A DNA stretch of 64,000 nucleotides. It comes from Asticcacaulis excentricus. Its GTDB lineage: Bacteria > Pseudomonadota > Alphaproteobacteria > Caulobacterales > Caulobacteraceae. Position numbers and translations under genes: made by a program. Shown here one piece after another: positions 44,286 through 53,463 of the stretch. The stretch is from contig NZ_AP018827.1 of NCBI RefSeq assembly GCF_003966695.1, positions 2,150,501-2,214,500 of the forward strand. Direction: 5' to 3'. Each line of letters opens with the position of its first letter. Position 1 is the stretch's first letter. The notes beneath the pieces were generated by a model. That model was not told the DNA's origin and ran no database searches. It saw only the letters and a program-made list of their open reading frames with translations.

Positions 44286-45154
44286 AGCGGTTTAGGCTGC
44301 GTGGGCGCGGCGACTATGGCGAATGGCGCGATGCGGCGCGCGAGGCCCTCCGTCAGGGCCTGTCGCCCAGAGAGGTGGAATGGGGCGCGACCGGCGCGCA
44401 AGCGGGCCTGTTTGATACAGACCTTCCTGCTGATTTCAGGGGGGAGACGACCGAAACCTGCGTAGGGAGGGCCTTCACCGTCCCTTCTGCCTTTGTCGAA
44501 TTGTCCAAAGCCGTGCTGTGTCACAGCGATTCGCGGCGCTTTGATCTCTGTTATCGCCTGCTGTGGCGGCTTCAGACGGATAGGTCTCTGCTGAGCGTGG
44601 TGACCGATCCGGAGGTGGCGCTGGCCCAGGCCTTTGCCAAATCGGTGGGGCGCGATACGCATAAGATGAAGGCCTTTGTCCGCTTCCGTGAAATCCCGAC
44701 GCCGGGACCGCGCCGCGCCTTTGTGGCGTGGTTTGAACCGGAGCATTTTATCGTCGCGCGCACGGCCGGCTTCTTTCAGCGGCGCTTCAATGACATGGAC
44801 TGGCTGATCGCCACACCTAAGGGCTCCACCGCCTGGGATGGCGAGGCGTTGCGCGTTAGTGATGATCCGGTCGAAAAGCCTGACATTCGCGACGAGACGG
44901 ATGACCTGTGGCGCACCTATTTCGCCAATATCTTCAATCCTGCGCGCCTGAAGGTGCGGGCCATGCAGTCGGAAATGCCCAAGAAATACTGGAAGAACCT
45001 GCCGGAGGCCGAGCTGATCCCCGATCTGATCCGCAGCGCCGAACAGCGCGTGCGTGAAATGAAAGAGCGCGGTGCCTCAGACACCGCGCCCAGATTTCAT
45101 GAACGGCTGCAACAAAGGGCGGATCAGTCCGCGCCGAACAGGTCGCGCGTATAG
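44282..45154 (+). CDS. DUF4130 family partner of the radical-SAM protein, without UDG domain
   Basis: 290 residues; the start overlaps the previous stop (ATGA), so the pair is translationally coupled. Conserved parts include [59 protein letters not shown] and [19 protein letters not shown]. In many bacteria this domain is fused to a uracil-DNA-glycosylase-like (UdgX) domain. Here it ends without one. The last ~30 bp overlap the convergent ugd gene. Probable DNA-repair function by association only. Confidence 0.85.
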   Translation: MKRFRLRGRGDYGEWRDAAREALRQGLSPREVEWGATGAQAGLFDTDLPADFRGETTETCVGRAFTVPSAFVELSKAVLCHSDSRRFDLCYRLLWRLQTDRSLLSVVTDPEVALAQAFAKSVGRDTHKMKAFVRFREIPTPGPRRAFVAWFEPEHFIVARTAGFFQRRFNDMDWLIATPKGSTAWDGEALRVSDDPVEKPDIRDETDDLWRTYFANIFNPARLKVRAMQSEMPKKYWKNLPEAELIPDLIRSAEQRVREMKERGASDTAPRFHERLQQRADQSAPNRSRV

Positions 45155-46290
45155 ATCTTATCGGCAACGTCTCTCAGTTCATCGGCCAGACGGTTGGCGA
45201 TGATGACGTCCGACAGGGACTTGAAGGTCGCCAGATCACGGATGACCTTTGAATTGAAGAACTCTTCGGCCTCAAGCGCGGGTTCATAGATCACCACCTC
45301 GACGCCCTTGGCCTTGATGCGCTTCATAATGCCTTGCACCGAAGAGTCGCGGAAATTGTCCGAATTGGTCTTCATGGTCAGACGGTAAACGCCTACGACC
45401 TTCGGCTTTCTGCGCAGGATGCTCTCAGCAATGAAGTCCTTGCGCGTGGTATTGGCCTCGACGATCGCCTTGATCAGGTTCTGCGGCACTTCCGAATAGT
45501 TAGCCAGCAATTGCTTGGTGTCCTTGGGCAGGCAGTAGCCGCCATAGCCAAAGGACGGGTTGTTATAGCCTTTGCCGATGCGGGGATCGAGCGAAACGCC
45601 TTCGATGATCTGGCGCGTATCCAGCCCCAGCGCTTCGGCATAGGAGTCGAGTTCGTTGAAATAGGCGACGCGCATGGCGAGGTAGGTATTGGCGAACAGC
45701 TTGATCGCCTCGGCCTCATCGCTGTTGGTGAAGAGGACCTCGATGTCCTTTTTCTCTGCGCCGTTTTTCAGCAGGTCGGCAAACAGGCGGGCCTTTTCCG
45801 ATTGTTCACCTACAATGATGCGCGACGGATAGAGGTTGTCGTAAAGCGCGCGACCTTCGCGCAGAAACTCCGGCGAGAAAATAATGTGGGCGTCGGGGTG
45901 CATCGCGCGCAGACGGTTCGTATAGCCCACCGGAATGGTCGATTTGATGACGATGGTGGTTTTTGGATTGACTGACAGGATGCTGGCCGTGGCGGCTTCA
46001 ATGGAGCGTGTATCGAAACGGTTGGTCGTTACGTCGTAATTGGTCGGGGTCGCGACGATGACGAATTCGGCGTTGCTGAAGGCGTCGTGCGCATCCAGCG
46101 TGGCGCGGAAGTTGATCGGCTCGCTGCTCAAATAGCGTTCGATATCGGCATCGACGATGGGCGATTTGCCGGCATTGAGCAGGGCGACCTTTTCCGGGAC
46201 AATGTCAAAGGCCACAACCTCATTATGACGGGCCAGCAACATGGCGTTGGACAGGCCCACATAGCCCATGCCGGCAATACCGATTTTCAT
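45124..46290 (-). CDS. ugd: UDP-glucose 6-dehydrogenase
   Basis: 388 residues. NAD motif [13 protein letters not shown] (from residue 4), [56 protein letters not shown] and the catalytic cysteine in [10 protein letters not shown] (Cys253). It oxidises UDP-glucose to UDP-glucuronate for polysaccharide synthesis. It is convergent with and overlaps the DUF4130 gene by 31 bp. It may supply a second sugar precursor to the polysaccharide loci in this window. Confidence 0.94.
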   Translation of the reverse strand: MKIGIAGMGYVGLSNAMLLARHNEVVAFDIVPEKVALLNAGKSPIVDADIERYLSSEPINFRATLDAHDAFSNAEFVIVATPTNYDVTTNRFDTRSIEAATASILSVNPKTTIVIKSTIPVGYTNRLRAMHPDAHIIFSPEFLREGRALYDNLYPSRIIVGEQSEKARLFADLLKNGAEKKDIEVLFTNSDEAEAIKLFANTYLAMRVAYFNELDSYAEALGLDTRQIIEGVSLDPRIGKGYNNPSFGYGGYCLPKDTKQLLANYSEVPQNLIKAIVEANTTRKDFIAESILRRKPKVVGVYRLTMKTNSDNFRDSSVQGIMKRIKAKGVEVVIYEPALEAEEFFNSKVIRDLATFKSLSDVIIANRLADELRDVADKIYTRDLFGAD

Positions 46291-46449
46291 TTTCGCCTCA
46301 TATATCCGGATCAGGTCGGTCGCCGTGACCTTTTTGCTTTCAGAAAGCCTTTAGGCAGACAGAAAGGGAGTTAAGTGTTGACCCAACCCCACTTCGCTTT
46401 ATCCCATTGCGAAGCCTTTGGGTATCTGTCGCCTTTGGACGCGGCGGAT

Positions 46450-47436
46450 TTATGACGCGGCCATCGGACGCAGCCCCAGCGATTGCAGCAGGAAGGCGTC
46501 GGAACCGCGCTCCGGATTGGGCGTGGTCAGAAGCTGATTGCCGACAAAGATCGAATTGGCCCCGGCCAGAAAACACAGGGCCTGAAGTTCTTCGCTCATC
46601 TCGTTGCGACCGGCCGACAGACGCACCATCGACTTGGGGCAGAGGATACGCGCCACGGCGACGGTACGCACAAATTCGACCGGCGTGACGCCACCCTTTA
46701 TTTTGGACAGTTCACCCAGCGGCGTGTTCGATACCGGCACCAGATTGTTGATCGGCAGGCTGTCCGGATGGGCGGGCAGGGTGGCCAGCTGGTGCAGGAA
46801 GGAAACGCGGTCTTCGCGGGTTTCCCCCATACCGACAATGCCGCCGCAGCAGGTCTTCATGCCGACCTCACGCACCGCTTCCAGCGTGTCGAGGCGCTCC
46901 TGATAGGTGCGGGTGGTGACGACGCTCTCGTAATATTCCGGCGAGGTGTCGAGGTTGTGGTTGTAGTAATCGAGCCCGGCGTCTTTCAGCGCCCTGGCCT
47001 GATCCGGGGTGATCATGCCCAGCGTCGCGCAGGTCTCGAGCCCCAGCGCCTTTACCTCGGCAATCATCTGGCTGAGGGCCGGCACGTCGCGGTCTTTCAG
47101 GTCGCGCCACGCCGCCCCCATGCAGAAGCGCTGGGCCCCGCCGTCACGGGCGGCTTTGGCGGCGCTCAACACCTCATCAACCGGCATCAGCTTGGAGGCC
47201 TTCAGGCCCGTGTCATGATGCGCCGATTGCGAGCAGTAGCCGCAGTTTTCGGCGCAGCCGCCCGTCTTGATCGACAGAAGCTGCGACAACTGGACTTCGG
47301 ACGGATCAAAATGCTGACGATGCACGGTGGCCGCGCGATAAACCAGCTCCATGAACGGCAGGTCGAACAAGGCGGCGATTTCCGTCTTTGTCCAGTCGTG
47401 GCGCACAGTGGCAAAGGTCGGGGCGGTATCGGGCAT
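46450..47436 (-). CDS. bioB: Biotin synthase
   Basis: 328 residues from ATG 47434-47436, with GGAG seven bases before; an upstream frame to 47472 is less likely. The radical-SAM motif is CAENCGYC (Cys61, Cys65, Cys68). Also [38 protein letters not shown] and RLSAGRNEM near the 2Fe-2S site. It inserts sulfur into dethiobiotin. No other bio genes adjoin it here. Confidence 0.96.
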   Translation of the reverse strand: MPDTAPTFATVRHDWTKTEIAALFDLPFMELVYRAATVHRQHFDPSEVQLSQLLSIKTGGCAENCGYCSQSAHHDTGLKASKLMPVDEVLSAAKAARDGGAQRFCMGAAWRDLKDRDVPALSQMIAEVKALGLETCATLGMITPDQARALKDAGLDYYNHNLDTSPEYYESVVTTRTYQERLDTLEAVREVGMKTCCGGIVGMGETREDRVSFLHQLATLPAHPDSLPINNLVPVSNTPLGELSKIKGGVTPVEFVRTVAVARILCPKSMVRLSAGRNEMSEELQALCFLAGANSIFVGNQLLTTPNPERGSDAFLLQSLGLRPMAAS

Positions 47437-47585
47437 CACAAACTCCGGGCTTTTATCCCTGTGCCGCAGCACCAGGTTGACCCTCGTCTAGCGCGATCAG
47501 GCAAACCGGTCAAACCCGGCACATGACAGCCCACAGACGGCGCGTTATGGTAACGATGTTGTCGCTGCGCCTGTGGAGATTCGCC

Positions 47586-48248
47586 ATGCCTGATGCTACC
47601 GCCCCCCAACACGGGATCAGGGCTTCGCAACTGGTTGACGATCTGGCCGACTCGTTTGGTGATGCGCCCACCGTGACGGTCGGCACGCTGCTCAAAAACC
47701 TCGAAGGCCGCGGGCTGGGGCTGTTGCTGATCATTCTGGCCCTGCCGATCTGCATCCCCAACATTCCGGGCATTTCGACCTTGTTTGGTCTGCTGCTGAT
47801 CGGACCGTCGATCCAGATGCTGCTGGGGCACAAGGCGCTGTGGATGCCGGGATTCATCAAGAACTGGGCGTTCAAAGGCGAGACCCTGCGCGGAGCCTTT
47901 CGCGCCTGTGGCGTCGTGCTGCGCAAGGTGGAGTTTCTGACCCGGCCACGACTGATCTTCCTGACACGCGGGGTGTGGCTGTTCTATGCCGGTGCGCAGA
48001 CGCTTCTGATGGCGCTGATCCTGCTGCTGCCCATGCCGGGGGCCAATGTCATACCGGGTATCGCGGTGGTGCTGACGGGGCTGGGCCTGCTGCAAAGGGA
48101 CGGGGTCTGCCTGCTGCTGTCCGTCCCCGTGGCGGTCGGCGCGACAGCCTGGGTCTATTTCGGGGCGCGCTACGTGATCGACTTCGCGCTTTGGGTGTGG
48201 GATTGGGGGCAAGACGTGATTAATCTGGCTTTTTCGAGCGCGTTATGA
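47586..48248 (+). CDS. ExoD-like membrane protein
   Basis: 220 residues from ATG 47586, preceded by GGAG; the open frame back to 47523 overlaps the bioB promoter and is less likely. It shows the ExoD pattern: TVGTLLKNLEGRGLGLLLII, LPICIPNIPGISTLFGLLL, MLLGHKALWMPGFI and a C-terminal half with several membrane spans (LPMPGANVIPGIAVVLTGLG). ExoD affects exopolysaccharide production in rhizobia, but its biochemical role is unknown. It is convergent with a small membrane protein gene, overlapping by about 29 bp. Confidence 0.85.
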   Translation: MPDATAPQHGIRASQLVDDLADSFGDAPTVTVGTLLKNLEGRGLGLLLIILALPICIPNIPGISTLFGLLLIGPSIQMLLGHKALWMPGFIKNWAFKGETLRGAFRACGVVLRKVEFLTRPRLIFLTRGVWLFYAGAQTLLMALILLLPMPGANVIPGIAVVLTGLGLLQRDGVCLLLSVPVAVGATAWVYFGARYVIDFALWVWDWGQDVINLAFSSAL

Positions 48249-48450
48249 TCCCTGATATGCTCAGCAGTACCAATGCAAGGCCTGCCCAAAAACTTCCATG
48301 CATGAAAAAGGCATACGGGGGATATACCCATAGGAGGGCGGCACCATTATCGCTCCAATGCTTGAAAGCGTAATCTGTCAGCACAAGAGGTGTTACCGTC
48401 AGGATGAGACCTGTCAGGGCAACGCAAACGAATAGAAGTCCCTTTTTCAT
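48220..48450 (-). CDS. Small two-span membrane protein
   Basis: 76 residues from ATG 48448-48450, four to ten bases after GGAGGGAG; an in-frame start at 48477 exists but lacks such a site. Two hydrophobic segments (LLFVCVALTGLILTVTPLVL and FFMHGSFWAGLALVLLSISG) are joined by a polar loop. I do not recognise a family. The 3' end overlaps the ExoD-like gene on the other strand. Confidence 0.6.
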   Translation of the reverse strand: MKKGLLFVCVALTGLILTVTPLVLTDYAFKHWSDNGAALLWVYPPYAFFMHGSFWAGLALVLLSISGIITRSKKPD

Positions 48451-48538
48451 CTCTCCCTCCAAAGTTAACTTGAACAACGTTCAATATGCGCTTTTATCGC
48501 CGTGTAAGTCAAGGTCGCGGGAGTCTATTTTTTCATCC

Positions 48539-48558
48539 ATATAAAGACATCTTTATAT
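48539..48558. promoter_or_regulatory. Palindromic operator upstream of ahcY (SahR/ArsR-type candidate)
   Basis: ATATAAAGA and TCTTTATAT form perfect 9-bp arms around a CA centre, 66 bp before the ahcY start. The form matches operators described for ArsR-family SAH-responsive regulators (SahR) that control methionine-cycle genes. The regulator gene is not in this window. Confidence 0.6.
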
Positions 48559-48624
48559 CTTGATTGCATCCGGCGCCGTGGCCCGCTATAAGACGGCAAC
48601 ATTTGAAACTATGGATGCACCCCA

Positions 48625-50022
48625 ATGGCCGCTCAAGACTTTATCGTAAAAGACCTGTCCCTCGCTGACTGGGGCCGCAAGGAGCTCGACATCGCCGAAG
48701 GCGAGATGCCGGGTCTGATGGCGACGCGCGAGGAATACGGCCCGTCGCAGCCGCTGAAAGGCGCGCGCATCGCTGGCTCGCTGCACATGACCATCCAGAC
48801 GGGCGTGCTGATCGAGACGCTTCAGGCGCTGGGGGCCGAAGTGCGCTGGGCCTCGTGCAACATCTTCTCGACGCAGGACCATGCCGCCGCCGCCATCGCT
48901 GCCAAGGGCACGCCGGTGTTTGCCATCAAGGGCGAAACCCTCGAAGAATACTGGGACTACGCGCACAAGATTTTCGAATGGCACGACGGCGGCTATCCGA
49001 ACCTGATCCTCGATGACGGCGGCGACGCGACCCTGCTGACCGTGCTGGGGCCGAAGGCCGAAAAGGATGCGTCTATCCTCGACAGCCCGACCAATGAGGA
49101 AGAAGAAGCCCTCTATAAGGTCATGAAGCGGTACTTGAAGGAAAAGCCGGGCTTCTATTCGGCCATCCGCGACGCCATCACCGGCGTGTCTGAGGAAACC
49201 ACCACGGGTGTCCACCGCCTGTACGCTATGGCGCAAAAGGGTGAGCTGCCCTTCCCGGCGATCAACGTTAATGACTCGGTGACCAAGTCGAAGTTCGACA
49301 ACCTCTATGGCTGCCGTGAATCGCTAGTCGATGCCATCCGCCGCGCCACCGACGTGATGCTGGCCGGCAAGGTCGCGGTTGTCCTCGGTTATGGCGATGT
49401 GGGCAAGGGCTCGGCGGCATCTCTTCGCAATGGCGGGGCGCGCGTCATCGTCACCGAAATCGACCCCATCTGCGCCCTTCAGGCCGCCATGGAAGGCTAT
49501 GAAGTGCGCACCGTTGAAGAGGTGGCCAAGGTTGGAGACATCTTCGTCACCGCCACCGGCAACAAGGACGTCCTGCGCCTCGAACACATGCGCGAGATGA
49601 AGCACAACGCCATCGTCTGCAACATCGGTCACTTCGACTCGGAAATTCAGGTCGCGTCCTTGCGCAACTACAAGTGGGACGAGATCAAGCCGCAGGTCCA
49701 CCATGTCGAATTCCCGGACGGTAAGAAGATCATCGTCCTCTCCGAAGGGCGTTTGGTCAATCTCGGCAACGCCACCGGCCACCCGTCCTTCGTCATGTCG
49801 GCCTCGTTCACCAACCAGACCCTGGCGCAGATCGAGCTGTGGACCAATAACAAGGCCTACGACAAGCAGGTCTATACCCTGCCGAAGAAGCTCGACGAAA
49901 AGGTCGCCCTGCTGCACCTCGAAAAGCTGGGCGCCAAGCTGACGACGCTCAATGCGGAACAGGCTGACTATATCGGTGTGCCGGTCGAAGGCCCGTTCAA
50001 GCCGGAACACTATCGTTACTGA
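48625..50022 (+). CDS. ahcY: Adenosylhomocysteinase
   Basis: 465 residues, full length. It shows [64 protein letters not shown], the NAD motif [11 protein letters not shown] (about 255-265), [11 protein letters not shown] and the C-terminal KPEHYRY. It splits S-adenosylhomocysteine into adenosine and homocysteine and so relieves methyltransferase inhibition. It is monocistronic, with the palindromic operator upstream and a terminator 30 bp downstream. Confidence 0.97.
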   Translation: MAAQDFIVKDLSLADWGRKELDIAEGEMPGLMATREEYGPSQPLKGARIAGSLHMTIQTGVLIETLQALGAEVRWASCNIFSTQDHAAAAIAAKGTPVFAIKGETLEEYWDYAHKIFEWHDGGYPNLILDDGGDATLLTVLGPKAEKDASILDSPTNEEEEALYKVMKRYLKEKPGFYSAIRDAITGVSEETTTGVHRLYAMAQKGELPFPAINVNDSVTKSKFDNLYGCRESLVDAIRRATDVMLAGKVAVVLGYGDVGKGSAASLRNGGARVIVTEIDPICALQAAMEGYEVRTVEEVAKVGDIFVTATGNKDVLRLEHMREMKHNAIVCNIGHFDSEIQVASLRNYKWDEIKPQVHHVEFPDGKKIIVLSEGRLVNLGNATGHPSFVMSASFTNQTLAQIELWTNNKAYDKQVYTLPKKLDEKVALLHLEKLGAKLTTLNAEQADYIGVPVEGPFKPEHYRY

Positions 50023-50052
50023 TATTTCCTAAAGGCTGTCCCCATATTCCAG

Positions 50053-50085
50053 GACCTCCGGTACCACCGGAGGTCTTGACTTTTT
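50053..50085 (+). terminator. Intrinsic terminator after ahcY
   Basis: GACCTCCGGT and ACCGGAGGTC pair with a 3-nt loop and are followed within five bases by TTTTT. It lies 30 bp past the ahcY stop. Confidence 0.85.
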
Positions 50086-50188
50086 ACAGCCCTATCCCGG
50101 TAAAGTCGGTCATCCAGTTGCCTAACCGGTATTTGTCGGCGCATAGTCGCCACCTGTCCGGAAACAGTTTGTATTCCAAGGATGATTT

Positions 50189-51253
50189 ATGAAAATCTTA
50201 CCGGTCATCATGTCGGGTGGGTCGGGTACGCGCCTGTGGCCCCTGTCCACGCCTGAACAGCCCAAACAGTTTCACGCGCTGGCCACCCGGCACACCATGA
50301 TTCAGGAAACGGCCCTGCGTCTGTCGGGGGCGGGTTTTCTGAAACCTGTGGTCATTTGCGGCAAAAGCCACGAAGCGCTGGCGACGGCGCAGCTTGAGGC
50401 TATTGACCTCACACCGCAGGCGGTCGTGCTCGAACCCTTTGCGCGCAATACGGCGGCTGTGGCGGCGGTGGCGGCCCTGATCGGTCTGGAGATCGACCCG
50501 GAGGCGCTGGTTCTGCTGGTGCCTGCCGATCACATGATCTCAAAGCCGGAGGTGTTCCGCGACGCCCTTGACCGGGCCGCCGCGACGGCCACGGCCCGCA
50601 TCGTCACCTTTGGCATCACCCCCACCGCTCCGGAGACGGGCTTCGGCTACATCCAGCGCGGCGAGCCGCTGGCCGAAGGCGTCTATGGTATCCGTCGCTT
50701 CCTCGAAAAGCCAAACTTTGAAACCGCCCAAAGCTATGTCGCCGATGGCGGCTATGACTGGAATGCCGGTATCTTTCTCTTCTCACCGCAGGTGATGCTG
50801 GAGGAGTTGAACCGCTATGAGCCGGATGTCCTCACCGCCACGCAGCAGGCCTTTGACAGGGCCTCTCTGCAGGGCGTCACGCGCACGCTTGACCCGGAAA
50901 GTTTCAAACTGTGTCCCTCTATCTCTATCGACTACGCGGTGATGGAGCGCACCTCACGCGCCGCGACGGCCCCTTGCGATATCGGCTGGGCGGACGTGGG
51001 CGGGTTCAGCGAACTGTGGCGTCTGGGGGCCAAGGATGATGTCGGCAACCACGCGCAGGGGCGTACCATCCTGATCGACGCCCACAACTGCCTGATCCGC
51101 GCCGAAGGGCCGCCTGTGGCCATTATCGGGCTCGATGACATTATGGTCGTGTCCACGCCGTCGGGCATTGTCGTCGCGCCCATTTCGCGCGCACAGGACG
51201 TCAAGCTGGCGGCAGAAGCGGCCAAGCGGCTGAGCGAAGTTAGCGACGGTTAG
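50189..51253 (+). CDS. manC: Mannose-1-phosphate guanylyltransferase
   Basis: 354 residues. Nucleotidyltransferase loop MSGGSGTRLWPLST (from residue 8) with PKQFHAL, EPFARNTAAVAAVAALI, VPADHMI, TGFGYIQRGEPL, FLEKPNFETAQSYVADGGYD and WNAGIFLF. It forms GDP-mannose from GTP and mannose-1-phosphate. It is shorter than bifunctional ManC/AlgA enzymes and lacks the C-terminal phosphomannose-isomerase cupin. It may feed the polysaccharide genes in this window, though it is not in their operons. Confidence 0.93.
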   Translation: MKILPVIMSGGSGTRLWPLSTPEQPKQFHALATRHTMIQETALRLSGAGFLKPVVICGKSHEALATAQLEAIDLTPQAVVLEPFARNTAAVAAVAALIGLEIDPEALVLLVPADHMISKPEVFRDALDRAAATATARIVTFGITPTAPETGFGYIQRGEPLAEGVYGIRRFLEKPNFETAQSYVADGGYDWNAGIFLFSPQVMLEELNRYEPDVLTATQQAFDRASLQGVTRTLDPESFKLCPSISIDYAVMERTSRAATAPCDIGWADVGGFSELWRLGAKDDVGNHAQGRTILIDAHNCLIRAEGPPVAIIGLDDIMVVSTPSGIVVAPISRAQDVKLAAEAAKRLSEVSDG

Positions 51254-51262
51254 GGAGATGTA

Positions 51263-51330
51263 GAGCGAAATGATTTATTTCGCTCAAGCCGCCATTGAGG
51301 CGGCGGCCAAGGTGGCGGAGCCACCGCCCG
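51263..51330. terminator. Hairpin cluster after manC
   Basis: A 9-bp stem GAGCGAAAT/ATTTCGCTC with a 5-nt loop (51263-51285) is followed by GC-rich hairpins, including GGTGGC/GCCACC. No T-run follows, so termination is plausible but not certain. Confidence 0.5.
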
Positions 51331-51346
51331 GCGAGGGACTAATCAT

Positions 51347-51541
51347 CTAGTGGCGGCTGGCCAGACCCGCCACCAATGCCCAGAAACCGCTGCAAGAGAT
51401 AAACAGGCCCAGAAGCGTCCATTTCAGCGGCATTTTGGCTTCCATGACCGCGTGAGTGTCCAGAGCGCTCAGAAGGCCGCCGTCGTTTGCGGGTTTGGAG
51501 GCTGTGGAGGGGGTGTTCAGCTTCGCAGTATCAGGGCGCAT
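51347..51541 (-). CDS. Small protein with one C-terminal membrane span
   Basis: 64 residues from ATG 51539-51541 (GGAA upstream); GTG 51568 is an alternative. A polar N-terminal half (RPDTAKLNTPSTASKPANDG) precedes MPLKWTLLGLFISCSGFWAL, a single hydrophobic helix. I do not recognise it. It is convergent with manC. Confidence 0.45.
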   Translation of the reverse strand: MRPDTAKLNTPSTASKPANDGGLLSALDTHAVMEAKMPLKWTLLGLFISCSGFWALVAGLASRH

Positions 51542-51568
51542 ACAGGGTTCCGGCGTGTGGATTTCCAC

Positions 51569-51869
51569 GCACCCTAGCTGCGCAGGGTTAAATAAGCGTC
51601 GATGCGTGCGGGATTAGAGCGCATTCCGAAAAGTGTGAAACGGTTTTGGCTTCGCCGAACTCCGTTTCGGAATCAAATGCGCGACAAAACAAAATGTTAG
51701 AGCGAGATTTCGATTCAATCTGTACGAAATACGCTTGTCTTATGATTTCTGTGCTTCTTGGTGCGATAAAGAAGCGCCGGAGAGGACGGCCATCCGTCTC
51801 CGGCGATGGGGGACGGATCGTGATTCCGCAGGTCAGCCTTCTAAGGAATGCCGGACCGGTTTAGAGTTT
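51569..51869. other. Non-coding stretch with an inverted repeat
   Basis: About 300 bp with no credible gene. ATTCCGAAA (51623-51631) and TTTCGGAAT (51665-51673) are exact inverted arms, flanked by GCGCA and ATGCGC. A second motif, AGAGCGAGATTTCGATTCAA, lies just after (51700-51719). Similar intergenic palindromes are scattered in alphaproteobacterial genomes. The right end of the stretch meets an IS110-like terminus. Confidence 0.5.
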
Positions 51870-52032
51870 GATCGCCCCCATCTTTTCCAATCGTCCTGAA
51901 CGGATACCGGAGCTTTTGGCTCGGATGACAAGCATAGGAGATCAGAAAAGATGAACGATATTACCATCGGTGCAGACATCTCGAAAGACCATATCGACCT
52001 GCACAGTCTGCCAGACGGTCAAACCCTGAAGC
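51870..52032 (+). mobile_element. IS110-family element, 5' fragment
   Basis: From ATG 51951 the frame reads MNDITIGADISKDHIDLHSL then PDGQTLKR. This is the N-terminus of an IS110/IS1111-type DEDD transposase, whose first catalytic Asp is in the GADISKD-type motif. The homology stops at about 52032, where VanZ-like coding sequence begins. The left end is approximate. Confidence 0.65.
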
Positions 52033-52330
52033 GCACATCATCGCCTTCTTTGCGCTGACGCTGATGCTGCAACTGGCCTTTCCGCGTGTGCGGCGCACAG
52101 ACCTGGCTCTGGGGGTGCTAGTGCTCGGGGCGCTGATCGAGGTGGCGCAACTCTTTACGGGACGCAGCGCCAGTGTCGGCGACTGGCTGGCTGACCTGAT
52201 TGGCGTCAGCCTCGCCACCCTGCCGTCCTATGCCGAAACCTTCCGTCATTATGTGCGGTTGGGCGGTCGCGCGCCGCGCCGCCGGTCAGGTGACAGAACG
52301 GCGAAGCGGGCAAAATCGTCGAGCCTGTAG
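52032..52330 (+). pseudogene. VanZ-like membrane protein, C-terminal remnant
   Basis: From about 52032 a frame reads HIIAFFALTLMLQLAFPRVR, then LGALIEVAQLFTGRSASVGD and WLADLIGVSLATLPSY. This is the second half of a VanZ-family protein (helix, E-x-x-Q, GR-x-AS-x-GD-x-x-AN/D motif). The N-terminal part is missing and replaced by the IS110 fragment. An in-frame ATG at 52064 could give an 88-residue product, but function is doubtful. Confidence 0.7.
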
Positions 52331-52368
52331 GGCTTTGGCAGACAACAGCCGCGCGCTATAGTCCTCAC

Positions 52369-52686
52369 ATGACCGATCTTATGACCGTTTCCATCACCTG
52401 TGCCGATGCCAATGAGGCCGAACGCATCGCGGAGCTTCTGGTAACGCAGAAGCTGGCGGCCTGTGTGCAGTCTACGCCGCTGCGGGCCACCTATGTGTGG
52501 CAGGGGAAGGTGGAAACGGCCGATGAGATCGGCCTGACTATCAAGACCCTGCGCGACAAACTCCCGGCGCTGGAAGCGGCGGTAAAGGCCGCCCATAGCT
52601 ATGAGGTGCCGGAACTGATCGCTACGCGCATTGAATGGGCCAGCGCCGACTACGAACAGTGGCTGAGGGACGCGCTTAAGCCTTGA
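52369..52686 (+). CDS. cutA: CutA-family divalent-cation tolerance protein
   Basis: 105 residues, the usual CutA length. It shows VSITCADANEAERIAELLVT, KLAACVQSTPLRATYVWQGK, DEIGLTIKT and HSYEVPELIATRIEW. It forms trimers; the cellular role is not settled. The last 11 bp overlap the convergent DUF1961 gene. Confidence 0.94.
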   Translation: MTDLMTVSITCADANEAERIAELLVTQKLAACVQSTPLRATYVWQGKVETADEIGLTIKTLRDKLPALEAAVKAAHSYEVPELIATRIEWASADYEQWLRDALKP

Positions 52687-53425
52687 TCTTGCGCACTTCG
52701 AGATCGGCATATTCGGCGACCAACGGGGCCATCTGACGAAAGCCGATGCTGCCGCCGGTGGGCCATTGGCGATCCGCGGCCCCGGTCCAGTTGACGACGG
52801 GCAGGTCGTTAATGGTGAAGGCGACGCTGGCCCCCGACTTGCGGATTTTGATGCGGTAAGGCGGGCGGGCATCTTCGACATCGGGGAGGGGGTCCGCCCC
52901 CTGCGCCAGCATCTCAAAGCCCGGTGCGTAGCGCAGATTGGCCAGGTGGAAGGCGCGTTCCTCCTCCCAGCGGCGGCGGAAATAGGAGATCTGCAAGGCC
53001 TTTACGTCGCTCTTGGTATATTGGTCGTAGATGCCAGCACGGGCTTTCAGCTTTGGCGACAGGATGTGTTCGCCATTCACCCCACCCGCGGCAAAAAACA
53101 GAATGCACAGGCCGGGCTCTTTCAGCGGCCAGAAGTTCCAGCTGATCTCGACATGATCGGGGAAGACTTCCGGGCACCAAAAGACGAAGTTGGAGGCCTG
53201 CCCTTCGGCGGCATCGCGCAGCGCGCTTAACTGCATGCGGCCATTGGGGAAATCGACCTTCGCATCGCCTTCCATTTTAAACTTTGCCACGTCGGACGCG
53301 GCCTCCAGCGGATTGGCATAGATCAGCTCACCCGCCTCGGCCGCGAACAGCGAGGGGGCCAGAAGCGAGGAAGAGGCGGAGGCGGCCAGACCGGAGGCCA
53401 GCCACTGACGACGCGAAAGGCTCAT
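52676..53425 (-). CDS. DUF1961 (YesU-like) exported protein of rhamnogalacturonan utilisation
   Basis: 249 residues. The N-terminus MSLSRRQWLASGLAASASS is a Tat signal peptide. The rest is a concanavalin-like beta sandwich of the DUF1961/YesU type: ASNFVFWCPEVFPDHVEISW, GLCILFFAAGGVNGE, ISYFRRRWEEERAFHLANLR and ANYEDLEV-like ending EYADLEVRKIKA. YesU-type proteins occur in rhamnogalacturonan operons. It is followed upstream on the same strand by rhaI (38-bp gap), so it probably belongs to the rha transcription unit. Confidence 0.82.
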   Translation of the reverse strand: MSLSRRQWLASGLAASASSSLLAPSLFAAEAGELIYANPLEAASDVAKFKMEGDAKVDFPNGRMQLSALRDAAEGQASNFVFWCPEVFPDHVEISWNFWPLKEPGLCILFFAAGGVNGEHILSPKLKARAGIYDQYTKSDVKALQISYFRRRWEEERAFHLANLRYAPGFEMLAQGADPLPDVEDARPPYRIKIRKSGASVAFTINDLPVVNWTGAADRQWPTGGSIGFRQMAPLVAEYADLEVRKIKA

Positions 53426-53463
53426 GTGAAATTTCCGTTAATGATGCCGATTATACGCGCGAA

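Noticed and set aside
47436-48212. 258-residue minus-strand frame over the ExoD-like gene
   Set aside because: The product is rich in Gln, Arg and His, as expected of antisense reading of a GC-rich membrane protein gene. The plus-strand ExoD motifs are convincing.
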